Below are positions 47,879 through 56,661 of a stretch of 64,000 nucleotides of DNA, piece after piece; positions within the stretch are counted from its first letter, which is position 1, and the number at the start of each line of letters is the position of its first letter. A model generated the notes under the pieces. The model did no database searches. It was not told the DNA's origin and was given only the letters and a program-made list of their open reading frames with translations. Location of the stretch: the IMG/VR virus record IMGVR_UViG_3300005288_000001, positions 62,001 to 126,000 of that record. One strand, given 5' to 3'. Made by a program: the position numbers and the translations under genes. The stretch is from a virus.

Positions 47879-48829
47879 TTATCCCATGAAGAACGATAGT
47901 GGCGCCGACTTGGTTAGCAGGTCAGTTTCGAGAGCCTTGATATCCAACATAGCTTCTTGGAAGATGGTGTTGCCGTCAACCTTGATACCACCTGGAAGAG
48001 TCATACCACTATACTTCTTCAGGTTAATTCCCCACTGGCGCTTGATTAGGGCAGTTGTATATTGGCGAACCCAAGGTTCAGTCCAAACCTTGCTGAAGGC
48101 TTGAGGATCGATAGCACGGTATCCTTCAACGACAATAACCTGTCCGGTTGAGAGCTTCCCGCGCCAGTTCACATCAAGACGCAGCTGTCCCATCATACGG
48201 TTGAACTCGAAATCTGGAGCTGCATTCAACGTGAAGTTGAGCAAGTCCAGATGGCTCATGGCCATTGTGTAGTATGTAAGGTCCGTAGACGTCAGATTGC
48301 GGATATCATTCAGCATCAATTGGTATTGGACGTCAAAGATATATGCACTAGAACTTGTAGGTTGGGTGAAAGGAATAACACGAGTCACACCGAAAACCGC
48401 GTCTGGAATACGAATCCAGTGGTTTTCTGTATCGCCGGCAGTATAGAAAATTCCAGAGCTGAGAGTTGCTACGTTGCCAGCAGCATCAGTAATGTTTTCG
48501 CCTGCCAGGAATTCACCTACAACGTTACGGATATTGAGAACTGTTGGATCAATAGATGGTTGTGTCTTAGCCTTGGCGCCCGATGTGGTTCCAACAATAT
48601 CAATCTCGTTAGGGAAGGCAGTTGCATTATTCGTCGTAATGTTCAGCTGCGAGCAGGTAATCTTGTGCTGCAGATAAATCTTCTCGGCACCTTCATAGTG
48701 GTAGAGGTTGAAATACGACAGGGCTTCGTCGATACGATCCTGCAGTTGTTCTTCGGCAACGTTGATTTCAACCACGGGTGCGCCAAGAGCGCGAAGGCAA
48801 TACTGCTTTAGATGTTCTCTTGTCGACAT
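47879..48829 (-). CDS. 13: neck protein gp13
   Basis: Head-completion/neck protein of 316 residues (T4: 309). EQLQDRIDEALSYFNLYHYEG near the start, YQLMLNDIRNLTSTDLTYYT in the middle and QWGINLKKYSGMTLPGGI near the end are characteristic. The ATG overlaps the repeat-protein stop. Confidence 0.93.
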   Translation of the reverse strand: MSTREHLKQYCLRALGAPVVEINVAEEQLQDRIDEALSYFNLYHYEGAEKIYLQHKITCSQLNITTNNATAFPNEIDIVGTTSGAKAKTQPSIDPTVLNIRNVVGEFLAGENITDAAGNVATLSSGIFYTAGDTENHWIRIPDAVFGVTRVIPFTQPTSSSAYIFDVQYQLMLNDIRNLTSTDLTYYTMAMSHLDLLNFTLNAAPDFEFNRMMGQLRLDVNWRGKLSTGQVIVVEGYRAIDPQAFSKVWTEPWVRQYTTALIKRQWGINLKKYSGMTLPGGIKVDGNTIFQEAMLDIKALETDLLTKSAPLSFFMG

Positions 48830-50400
48830 TACTTCACCACAATTCTTTTAATTTTATCCTTCAAGGTCACAAACGATTTCGAGACCTTGTCCATAACAAC
48901 GTTCTTAGATTCAGGGATAGCACCCGGAATATTAGCAACAGATTTGTTCATTTGTTCCGATACAGTATTGGTATTCTTACGCAAGACGACACGAACATTG
49001 TAACGCTTAGTGATCCGTTGAACGAACGAGAGGACGTTGGTTATCACGTTCGCATCTAGCGCCACATAGAAGAGGCGGCTGAGTCTACTATTTAGGGTCT
49101 TCGTCGCCTTAAAGACTTTTGATACGAGTCTACTCTTGGTTGCAGTAGCATGGATCGAAGTCATGAATACTTTCGCGCGCAACGAATTACGCACGGCGGT
49201 AATCAGTGTAGACTTAGAAATCAGCACCCCAACCATACGAATCATCTTCGGTGACAGACCAAGGTTTGCCTTGAGTGACTTGAAGAATCCCTTTGTAACT
49301 AAAGTATTAGCTAGGAGGCTTTTTGAAATGGTTTTGCCAACACGACGAATCAAGATAACGTTGGTGGCCACGGCCTTAGTAATCTTCTTACCAATCAGAC
49401 GTGACATCAGATTAGAAACCTGAAGGGTCTTGCTGATTCGTTTGAAGACTAGACGTTGACGAAGCGCAAAGGCGTTCACAGTTGTAGTGTGGAACGATAG
49501 CAGCTTACGCGAAAGAGCGGACGTTTCGTTGACAACGAGGCTTCCGGACAAGACAAGAAGCATACGACGAAGTGGCGTTGCAGTTCCCGTAGCGACCAGG
49601 CTCTTGTTGATGATATGGAATACTCTACGGATACGCGTCGTCACAGCCGTGAGACTAACAGATCGAATCTTGTAGATTCGACGAAGCATACTCGATGACG
49701 ATGAGACATTCGCCATAAGCATCATCGCCTTCAGGCTTGCGTACGAGTATGAGGCAAAGGTTGTAAGACCAGCACTTAGAGACTTGGTCAGTGTACGAAA
49801 CGCGGTGCCCACCAACGAATTAGATGTGGTATGATTGCTTCCGACACGACGGATACGAGTGGCCGAAACCAATTTGACCACGTTGATGATCTGAGTCGTT
49901 GAGCGAATACGGGTTGCGTTGATTAGCTTGGCTACGCTTAGATTCTTAGTGAGATTGCGAATTTGAGTTGCGCTAATAACTTTCGCGACGCTACGAATCT
50001 TATACACTGCGCGAGCGCGTGTAGCAGTTGCCAGCTTGGATGTGCTGAAATTCTTACCAATCACCGGAGTACGAGTGGCCGATATTACCTTGCTCAGACT
50101 GATAATCTGTGTCGTAGAACGAATTCGTGAAGGTGTTATCACCTTCGATAGATTGAAAATCTGGGTGACCGAACGATTACGTGTTGCGGTGATTGCCTTC
50201 GTTGCTGTTTCAATCTTCGATACACTATTGAGACGAGACTTGAGTGTTGTAAGAGATGCCAGGAAACTCTTCAAGATGGAACGTGAACGGCTAGCAGCCA
50301 CAGAACTGCTAGCGGTCAGAGTCATCGTGGTTGAGTTTGATCCTGCCGCGCGCAACTCCGCGGATATAGGCTGCGCACCGAGAATCAATCTTCCGTACAT
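48829..50400 (-). CDS. very basic 18-residue-repeat protein, 523 aa
   Basis: After a short start (MYGRLILGAQPISAELRA), almost the whole chain is a run of degenerate 18-residue repeats, clearest at about residues 65-195 (units such as VAKLINATRIRSTTQIIN and VVKLVSATRIRRVGSNHT) and still visible to about residue 470. It is very rich in Arg, Lys, Ser, Thr and Val and almost free of acidic residues until the end. The period of three hexads, with Val/Ile at hexad starts, would suit a beta-solenoid. It sits between gene 13 and a tailspike gene, so a fibre or DNA/surface-binding role is possible. Function unknown. Confidence 0.8.
   Translation of the reverse strand: MYGRLILGAQPISAELRAAGSNSTTMTLTASSSVAASRSRSILKSFLASLTTLKSRLNSVSKIETATKAITATRNRSVTQIFNLSKVITPSRIRSTTQIISLSKVISATRTPVIGKNFSTSKLATATRARAVYKIRSVAKVISATQIRNLTKNLSVAKLINATRIRSTTQIINVVKLVSATRIRRVGSNHTTSNSLVGTAFRTLTKSLSAGLTTFASYSYASLKAMMLMANVSSSSSMLRRIYKIRSVSLTAVTTRIRRVFHIINKSLVATGTATPLRRMLLVLSGSLVVNETSALSRKLLSFHTTTVNAFALRQRLVFKRISKTLQVSNLMSRLIGKKITKAVATNVILIRRVGKTISKSLLANTLVTKGFFKSLKANLGLSPKMIRMVGVLISKSTLITAVRNSLRAKVFMTSIHATATKSRLVSKVFKATKTLNSRLSRLFYVALDANVITNVLSFVQRITKRYNVRVVLRKNTNTVSEQMNKSVANIPGAIPESKNVVMDKVSKSFVTLKDKIKRIVVK
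49800..50310 (-). repeat. 54-bp-period coding repeats
   Basis: The clearest block of 18-residue units in the basic repeat protein, seven or more copies in register (LSKVITPSRIRSTTQIIS, LSKVISATRTPVIGKNFS, TSKLATATRARAVYKIRS and so on). The DNA of the copies has diverged, which suggests old duplication with selection on the protein pattern. Confidence 0.75.
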
Positions 50401-50401
50401 A

Positions 50402-53400
50402 TTACGTCAGTCGTTCGACTGTGAAGAATATTTGGTAGCGAGCGGTTCCAATAGTTCCCGTTACAGTTGTTGTGTACTGAGCAGTACCAATTGCCATACG
50501 AGCAATAATAGAACCTTGCGTGTAGTTCGCTGCCGCCATAGAGATAGAAGGAATGACCACGCTTCGTAGTTGACCAGCGGCATCATTGAAGAAGATAGTC
50601 GACGCCACCGTTGCCGTGCCGCTGGATACTTCCGTTGCCAGATAGTAGGTGATACGATAATCGCCTTCAGCCCATGCCGTGAACAAGTTCGTAGCACCGA
50701 TAGAAGTAGATTGGGTCTTCAGAGCCTTCTTAGCCTTGATTGCTGGAATGCACGAAATCAGGTTATCAATAGTCGTTGGCCATACAGCGTTGTTCGTTTC
50801 AACCACACCATGGACCAGATTAGGACGCGCGCCTGAACCCGGAGTCGAGATATTTGCCCAGCTGGTGAACAAAGCTCCAGTATCAACACCGTAGAATGCA
50901 TTACTTGCTGGCCATACGTTGTTGATCGTATAGTCAAGAGCCACACATGTCGCGCTGCCGTTACCGCCAAAGAAGTGAACGTTATGGAACTGGTTACTAT
51001 CACAAGATGCTAGATAGATACCATAGACCACGTTTGAGCCAGTCGCAAAGGTAACAACCACGTTCGTGAAGTGGCAGTAGTCCGTGTTGCTGTTGAGCAA
51101 TCCTGTGCAGTGGATACCGATAGCACCAGTAACGTTTGGCACTTCGATGCTGATATTGTCGAAACGATTATGCAGACTGTCTACGTTATCCACACCAGAC
51201 ACAGTGTTAGCAACTGTGGTTGACAGGATAGAATACTTGCATCCCTTGAAGGACAGGTCTTGGCAAGAACCGAAAGCAGCTGACACCACATGCAAACCAG
51301 CAGAGGCAACACCACTTCCTTCAAATTCGATACGGTCAACACCCCATCCAACGAGTGGACCGGCAAGCTTGATCATAACCAAGACAGAAGCGCTCGCCCA
51401 TACCAGCTTCGTAGTGGCAGTTGTAGCCATACCAGCCAGTGCGTATTGCGGACGTGGAACACCTTCACCAACCAAACGAACGCCACGAATGGTAGACGCG
51501 GCCGAGCTGGTTCCATCACCGATCGTAATGCTGGTCGATAGACGATACGTTCCCTTAGGAAGATAAACTTCACCACCAGATGTACCAAGATAGTTGATGG
51601 CAGCCTGGATAGCGCAACCGTCAATTTCTTCAGTCAGGGCAGCAGCGAATGGATATACCACTTGAGCCGCAGCCAGGGTAGCATATTGCGCTGATAGTGG
51701 GTGAGTCGTCCCATCACCGTAGGCACCAAAGTCCTTAACGTTGATACGATTATTCAGGTCGTTAATGTAACGTGAACTGTTAGACTTCTGTACCTTGACC
51801 CCAGTGTGACCTGACGAATCAATCTGATAGAACGTGTTCGATGATGGGCGACCACCTGAATCTTGCTCGTTTACAGCGTGACGCATCTTTCCGTTACCGG
51901 CCCAAGACTGTAGATTCGACACCTTGTTGTTAACGGTTCCCGAACCATAGAACAGAACCGCAGCGCCTTCTGTTTCGTCTAGCGAGTTTGGATTGGTGAT
52001 CGAAAGACCATCTACAGTGTTGAACTGGCAGTTGTCGGCAATAGCAAATCCAGACTTAGCGGGCGAATTGATCTGCCCACCAATTATCTTGTTGAAGTTA
52101 GAAAATGTACCAAGGCTCAGACCTGATACATTATTGTCGCCCCAGATAGACATACCAAAGTCTGTAGATGCCCAAGTGGCATTACCTGTCCAGAAGATAG
52201 ATGGATTGACAATATCGCAGTTGTTGCAATTCAGCAGATTGATACCTTCCAGCTTGGTGTCCCAAGTGCGGTGGTTAATAATCTTACCACGACCCACATT
52301 GTACATCTGTGCACCCATCTGTGTACAGTTAAATGTCGTACAATCGATGATAGCATGGTCGCTTCCGCTAACGTTTTGGATACCGTGCGAAGTGTATACA
52401 TTAGACACGACACAGTTACGTGTGTGGATATTGCTGCCACCCGAATGATAGATGCCGATCTGTTGAGCTTCGTTTACTGTGATTCGTTCGAAATCGCATT
52501 GGCTAGAAGCTGATGTGTTGATACCGAAGGCTGCAGATGCTGAGATCAGAATATCCGATGCCTTAATCTGAGCACTTGAATCTACGAAGATACAACTCGC
52601 AGCTGTGAAAGTAGCACGTTCAGCGTACAGCTGGAAGTTGCTCAAATTCACATTGGTCTTGCTGCTAATCAAGAACCACTTGTTGCCTGTAATCGTTGAT
52701 CCAAACGGAATGAAAACGGTATTCATTCCCGACCCACGGAAGTTCATATTCGAACCAAATGTAATCTGGTCCGTATAGTAAAGTCCGCCTGGTACAAAGA
52801 TGCCACCACGCCCATAAGTCGCCATCGCATTGATAGCGTCTTGAATGTTGGTCTGTAGATTCGATGTTTCAGTCTGAGCTGAAATTGTAGAATGCTTAGC
52901 AGGTGGAATAAAACGGAACAAGGAAACTTCATCACCGTTCGCCATATCAGACAGCGTCTTAACATACGCTGGTGCGACTGGGTCCGCGTGGGGAACCATT
53001 GTCGACGTGATACCAGCAACCGTTCCGGTGAATGTTGGTGAAGCTAGAGTAGCATAACCTTGCGCCTTGACGTAAGCGGTCGTGGCAATTTGAGTCGTGT
53101 TGGTACCAGTGGATGCTGTTGGAGCTGTTGGAGTACCAGTCAGGGCAGGGGATGCTAGAGTAGCATAAGCCTGTGCCTTGACATATGCAGTGGTCGCAAT
53201 CTGAGTCGTGTTGGTACCAGTGGATGCTGTTGGAGCTAGTGGCGTACCAGTTAGAGATGGAGATGCAAGTGGCGCATAAGCCTGTCCAATAACAAACGCA
53301 GTTGTGGCGATTTGTGTGGTGTTGGTGTTGGCAGCTGCGGTTGTTGAAGTTGGTGTGCCAGTAAGAGCGGGCGATGCAAGAGTTGCATACGCTTGAGCCT

Positions 53401-53824
53401 TAACATAGGCAGTTGTAGCGATCTGGGTTGTGTTGGTAGCAGTAGCAGCTGTAGGAGCGGCAGGCGTACCAGTGAAGGTTGGTGAAGCTAGGTTGGCCTT
53501 ACCGACGATCGTAGATGCATCCAACGTGATTGCGATGCGTCGTGTTCCAGCGGCCCACGAAACAGCGGCGTTTGCATTTGAACTACGGATGATTGCGGTA
53601 CGAGCCAGGATACCACCTGTGCCCCAGGTACCAGTTCCAATTTCCCAGCTACCACTAGGGATTCCGGAAACGTTGACATCTTCTGCATAGTAGATGCAGG
53701 TGTCGCCGTTCGCGCACTGAGACGCGAACGTGGTGAATCCAGAAATAGTGCCAGCTAGAGTATATGAACCAGTTCCCGTAGTAGTGCTGGTTTCCAGCAC
53801 TCGATCTGCGGTAATAAAGGCCAT
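50402..53824 (-). CDS. tailspike/tail fibre with beta-helix domains, 1140 aa
   Basis: The N-terminus (MAFITADRVLETSTTTGTGS) is a virion-attachment type. Residues about 120-275 hold tandem repeats of TNTTQIATTAYVKAQ with ASPxLTGTPxAPTA. A first right-handed beta-helix region follows (GGIFVPGGLYYTDQI onward), and a second pectate-lyase-like domain begins INVKDFGAYGDGTTHPLS. Such proteins bind and often digest capsular or O-antigen sugars. Catalytic residues cannot be assigned by eye. Four more fibre-type genes follow upstream, so this is one of several receptor-binding candidates. Confidence 0.85.
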   Translation of the reverse strand: MAFITADRVLETSTTTGTGSYTLAGTISGFTTFASQCANGDTCIYYAEDVNVSGIPSGSWEIGTGTWGTGGILARTAIIRSSNANAAVSWAAGTRRIAITLDASTIVGKANLASPTFTGTPAAPTAATATNTTQIATTAYVKAQAYATLASPALTGTPTSTTAAANTNTTQIATTAFVIGQAYAPLASPSLTGTPLAPTASTGTNTTQIATTAYVKAQAYATLASPALTGTPTAPTASTGTNTTQIATTAYVKAQGYATLASPTFTGTVAGITSTMVPHADPVAPAYVKTLSDMANGDEVSLFRFIPPAKHSTISAQTETSNLQTNIQDAINAMATYGRGGIFVPGGLYYTDQITFGSNMNFRGSGMNTVFIPFGSTITGNKWFLISSKTNVNLSNFQLYAERATFTAASCIFVDSSAQIKASDILISASAAFGINTSASSQCDFERITVNEAQQIGIYHSGGSNIHTRNCVVSNVYTSHGIQNVSGSDHAIIDCTTFNCTQMGAQMYNVGRGKIINHRTWDTKLEGINLLNCNNCDIVNPSIFWTGNATWASTDFGMSIWGDNNVSGLSLGTFSNFNKIIGGQINSPAKSGFAIADNCQFNTVDGLSITNPNSLDETEGAAVLFYGSGTVNNKVSNLQSWAGNGKMRHAVNEQDSGGRPSSNTFYQIDSSGHTGVKVQKSNSSRYINDLNNRINVKDFGAYGDGTTHPLSAQYATLAAAQVVYPFAAALTEEIDGCAIQAAINYLGTSGGEVYLPKGTYRLSTSITIGDGTSSAASTIRGVRLVGEGVPRPQYALAGMATTATTKLVWASASVLVMIKLAGPLVGWGVDRIEFEGSGVASAGLHVVSAAFGSCQDLSFKGCKYSILSTTVANTVSGVDNVDSLHNRFDNISIEVPNVTGAIGIHCTGLLNSNTDYCHFTNVVVTFATGSNVVYGIYLASCDSNQFHNVHFFGGNGSATCVALDYTINNVWPASNAFYGVDTGALFTSWANISTPGSGARPNLVHGVVETNNAVWPTTIDNLISCIPAIKAKKALKTQSTSIGATNLFTAWAEGDYRITYYLATEVSSGTATVASTIFFNDAAGQLRSVVIPSISMAAANYTQGSIIARMAIGTAQYTTTVTGTIGTARYQIFFTVERLT
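53010..53480 (-). repeat. tandem coding repeats in the tailspike gene
   Basis: About five copies of a roughly 30-residue unit (ATTAYVKAQAYATLASPALT then GTPTAPTA and TGTNTTQI). The DNA copies are similar, so recombination among them could change fibre length. Similar units appear once in the S74 fibre gene at 56661-57716. Confidence 0.8.
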
Positions 53825-53828
53825 ATTC

Positions 53829-54206
53829 TTATGTCAGTTGGGTCTTCAACGTGAATTGAATTGATTCACCGATGTCAAGAGCGATACCAGTAAAGTCAGC
53901 CCACAGGAACAGATTACCAGAAGTAGAAGCATCAAACAGACCAACTTCGGAGATGGTCTTACCAGCTCCAGCGACGGTCAGAGTTCCTACGACTTGATAT
54001 GTGTCGTTAGTGGTCGTGGTTGTTACGAGCGAGCTCGTACCTGCAACACGTGCTTCTGCAGCAGCGGTTGATAGTGCAGTTCCGGTAATAACAGCGCCAG
54101 TACCAGTTCCCCAAGCAACGTAATTTGGCTCAGTAGCACCAGTTGCACCATTCTTTAGACGATTGTTGTAAACACCCTTGCCGATGTTCGTGATGACGGT
54201 TGCCAT
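53829..54206 (-). CDS. tail fibre-associated protein, 125 aa
   Basis: MATVITNIGKGVYNNRLKNG, then EPNYVAWGTGTGA, then AGKTISEVGLFDA, resembles small tail-associated phage proteins that share the EPNYVAWGTG and SEVGLFD blocks. It lies between tailspike and other fibre genes, and is probably a virion structural or fibre-assembly protein. Confidence 0.7.
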   Translation of the reverse strand: MATVITNIGKGVYNNRLKNGATGATEPNYVAWGTGTGAVITGTALSTAAAEARVAGTSSLVTTTTTNDTYQVVGTLTVAGAGKTISEVGLFDASTSGNLFLWADFTGIALDIGESIQFTLKTQLT

Positions 54207-54370
54207 TATTTTCTCCAGTTTTTAAGTTTTTGTTTAAGAAAATGTAATCCGCGCATAAGAGGATTCTTATGGTAGTAGGCCACAACACCGAGAGGAACTT
54301 TTGTACCATCGGCGCGAATAATTGTCGCCTCGATGGTCACTTCCTTAAATTTCTGTTCGCCGAGAAACAT
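54206..54370 (-). CDS. hypothetical basic protein, 54 aa
   Basis: MFLGEQKFKEVTIEATIIRA and a basic end (LHFLKQKLKNWRK). The TAA overlaps the next ATG (TAATG). It fills the gap between two fibre genes. ACTAAATA, a weak late-promoter-like sequence, lies just upstream. Function unknown. Confidence 0.55.
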   Translation of the reverse strand: MFLGEQKFKEVTIEATIIRADGTKVPLGVVAYYHKNPLMRGLHFLKQKLKNWRK

Positions 54371-54384
54371 ACATTCACTTTCTA

Positions 54385-55059
54385 TTATTTAGTAATGTTA
54401 GGACTTAGAAGAACAGTCCCACTGAGAATTCGCGTAACAGTTGTGTCCGGCGCTGTAATTTCCAGATCATAGACAGCCGAGTCAAAAGATAGCACTGATG
54501 TTTCCAGAGCCGTCAGTTGGATAGTGACAGTCCCGAAAGCACCACCCATGGCCAGACGACCATTGGTATTTGTTAGTTCGAGGATCAAAACTGGAGAACT
54601 GGCCACTGGACGAATCTGCATCTTGGCAGTGTACCCAGTCAGGTCCTTAAGGGAACCGTCCACATCGCGCAGTTCAACCACGTGGTTATATGTGGCTCCC
54701 TGGATAATTTCAAGGAGTTCACTATCAACATCGCTCGTTGAGTTTGTTGGATTAACACCTGTAAGACCAGGGGATACAATTGCTTGTCCTTGTTCAAGTC
54801 GAATTCGGTCATTCGCCGACGTCGCCAAGACGTCATAGACGCAACGGCCAACTGTTAGGAACGCAGTATTCTCAGCCTTCATCGAAATAGCAATCTGACC
54901 TGTAACCAAATTCAGGACAGTAACGTCGAAGAATTCGTACTCAGCAGCGTCATACCATTTACGGATTTGTGCTGCCAAAGTATAGTTGGTCAGATTGACT
55001 CCCGTATCAATGACGTGATAGAAAGTCGCTCCCTGATCAATATAGATGTAGTTATCCAT
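54385..55059 (-). CDS. two-domain tail protein with internal duplication, 224 aa
   Basis: Two similar halves: YIDQGATFYHVIDTGVNLTN YTLAAQIRK in the first and IIQGATYNHVVELRD with DLTGYTAKMQIRP in the second, each about 110 residues and each continuing into a beta-rich region. The pattern recalls baseplate/fibre domains of phages with QGATF...LTGYTA..QIR. Likely a virion protein that forms part of the fibre attachment. Confidence 0.7.
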   Translation of the reverse strand: MDNYIYIDQGATFYHVIDTGVNLTNYTLAAQIRKWYDAAEYEFFDVTVLNLVTGQIAISMKAENTAFLTVGRCVYDVLATSANDRIRLEQGQAIVSPGLTGVNPTNSTSDVDSELLEIIQGATYNHVVELRDVDGSLKDLTGYTAKMQIRPVASSPVLILELTNTNGRLAMGGAFGTVTIQLTALETSVLSFDSAVYDLEITAPDTTVTRILSGTVLLSPNITK

Positions 55060-55460
55060 TAGGTGCTCTTCTTAGTGCGCTTTGGTCGAGCTTCAAGTGC
55101 TTCAAGTCGCTTCAGGATATCAGCAAGTGGATCAGGTGGGAGTGAATCACCAATCAGAGATTCAAGCTCTTGGGTCTTGTGCTTATTCTGCGCGCGGAAG
55201 AAGCTGAAGCGTTCAGCTTCACGTTCTGCTCCAACGGCGTTATTCAGCCATTCAAGTTCTTCCTTACCAGCGCCAGCGTGTGCTTCGATGATTTCTTTGG
55301 GAATTGAATAGGCGCGAACAATCTTGTCGACGTCTTGTAGATTCTTGGGATACGGTTGCATCATCGTGATAGCAGTCCAACCGCCATCGGCAAATTCGAC
55401 TGTTAGAACCTGACGGGAAGCATCCCATTGTGTAATTTTGTATTTGAAAGTATCGCTCAT
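55059..55460 (-). CDS. hypothetical protein, 133 aa
   Basis: MSDTFKYKITQWDASRQVLTVEF (beta-rich start), then EELEWLNNAVGAEREAERFS (helical) and a basic end (EALEARPKRTKKST). Its ATG is one base from the next stop. In the fibre cluster; perhaps a fibre assembly factor, but no family is recognised. Confidence 0.6.
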   Translation of the reverse strand: MSDTFKYKITQWDASRQVLTVEFADGGWTAITMMQPYPKNLQDVDKIVRAYSIPKEIIEAHAGAGKEELEWLNNAVGAEREAERFSFFRAQNKHKTQELESLIGDSLPPDPLADILKRLEALEARPKRTKKST

Positions 55461-55461
55461 G

Positions 55462-56661
55462 TTATGCTCTTAATCCTTGGACATTGCCTTCATTAACCAG
55501 TGCTCCATATGGGCCAGAATATAGATAGTAGCCTGGCGCACCACCGTAATATCCACTACCGCCTGGCGAACCGCCTGAGCCACCACCATTGTTTCCGTTA
55601 CCGCCTGTTGCACCTGTGTCGCCTGTTGCACCTTGTTGTCCATAGGCACCCCAACCACCACCTGATCCACCGACACCACCAGTACCACCTGTGCCTCCGG
55701 TCCCAGCATTAATACCACCGCCGGCTCCACCGCCACCGCCGGTTCGACCAGCATTTGTTGCACCAGTTTGTGCATGGTCCCAACCTTGGCCAAAACCACC
55801 ATCGCCGCCAGTACCACCACCACCACCTCCACCACCACTGGTGTAGACGTTGCTATCCCATTGACGATAGATTTCGTATAGGTTATAGAATCCGAATAGT
55901 GGGTCCGACCCAACGTAGCCAGTCAATCCACCACGGTAGTAGCGGAAGATACCATCGTTTACTTGGTTAACACCGTCGCCTGCAGTTGAGAACGCATTTT
56001 GATATGGCCATCCAGCTTGGTGCCATTTCCACCAGGTCGCACCAGTTCCCGAATAGCGATAAACACCGTGTGTTGATGCTTCCGAAGACGGACCTTCTTG
56101 GTTGGTGACAACGTAGTATCCTGGACCACCTTGTCCACCGCTGCCTCCGAAACCACCCTTACCACCTCCGCCGCCACCAGAGAAAATCTGCCCGCTAGAC
56201 TTATTGTAAACTACAGTCCAGCAGCTTGAGTTCCAGCAATGGATACACCAACCACCTTGAACACCGTTTCCACCCGTTGAACCTTGACCGATTGGTCCGT
56301 ATGATCCTAGGATGTTTCCGTAGTTGATAATGATCATGGTGGAACCTTGAGGGAAAGTTCCTACAGTAATAGCTGAGTTTCCCAGAGTTCCACCAATTTG
56401 TCCTTCGTTGATAACCTTGTAGGTCGTGACAGTCGTAGGATTGAATGTTGGTTGGAGATATAGATTCTGCAGGTTGCCGACGTTATACAATACTCCGCGC
56501 GCAGCACTCATTCGAGCAGGCTGCGACAGATAGTTCGTACCGTTATAGTCCACAGCCATAGCACGACGAACGCGTGAATTGCTGAAGCTGACTGGACCAG
56601 AAAGACCCAGTTCAGCGGCAATCTGACTTAAGGAGATAGGGCCAGTGTGAGGTGTAGGCAT
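55462..56661 (-). CDS. glycine-rich tail adhesin candidate, 399 aa
   Basis: The start MPTPHTGPISLSQIAAELGL with VSFSNSRVRRAMA is a common fibre-protein N-terminus. The second half contains long Gly-rich runs (GGGGGGKGGFGGSGGQGG, GGGGGGGGTGGDGG, and several more) separated by short aromatic segments. This is reminiscent of T4-superfamily gp38-type adhesins, where glycine-rich strands pack as a polyglycine sandwich and short loops bind the receptor. A CIHCWNSSC motif lies at about residue 135-145. Likely receptor-binding tip. Confidence 0.7.
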   Translation of the reverse strand: MPTPHTGPISLSQIAAELGLSGPVSFSNSRVRRAMAVDYNGTNYLSQPARMSAARGVLYNVGNLQNLYLQPTFNPTTVTTYKVINEGQIGGTLGNSAITVGTFPQGSTMIIINYGNILGSYGPIGQGSTGGNGVQGGWCIHCWNSSCWTVVYNKSSGQIFSGGGGGGKGGFGGSGGQGGPGYYVVTNQEGPSSEASTHGVYRYSGTGATWWKWHQAGWPYQNAFSTAGDGVNQVNDGIFRYYRGGLTGYVGSDPLFGFYNLYEIYRQWDSNVYTSGGGGGGGGTGGDGGFGQGWDHAQTGATNAGRTGGGGGAGGGINAGTGGTGGTGGVGGSGGGWGAYGQQGATGDTGATGGNGNNGGGSGGSPGGSGYYGGAPGYYLYSGPYGALVNEGNVQGLRA

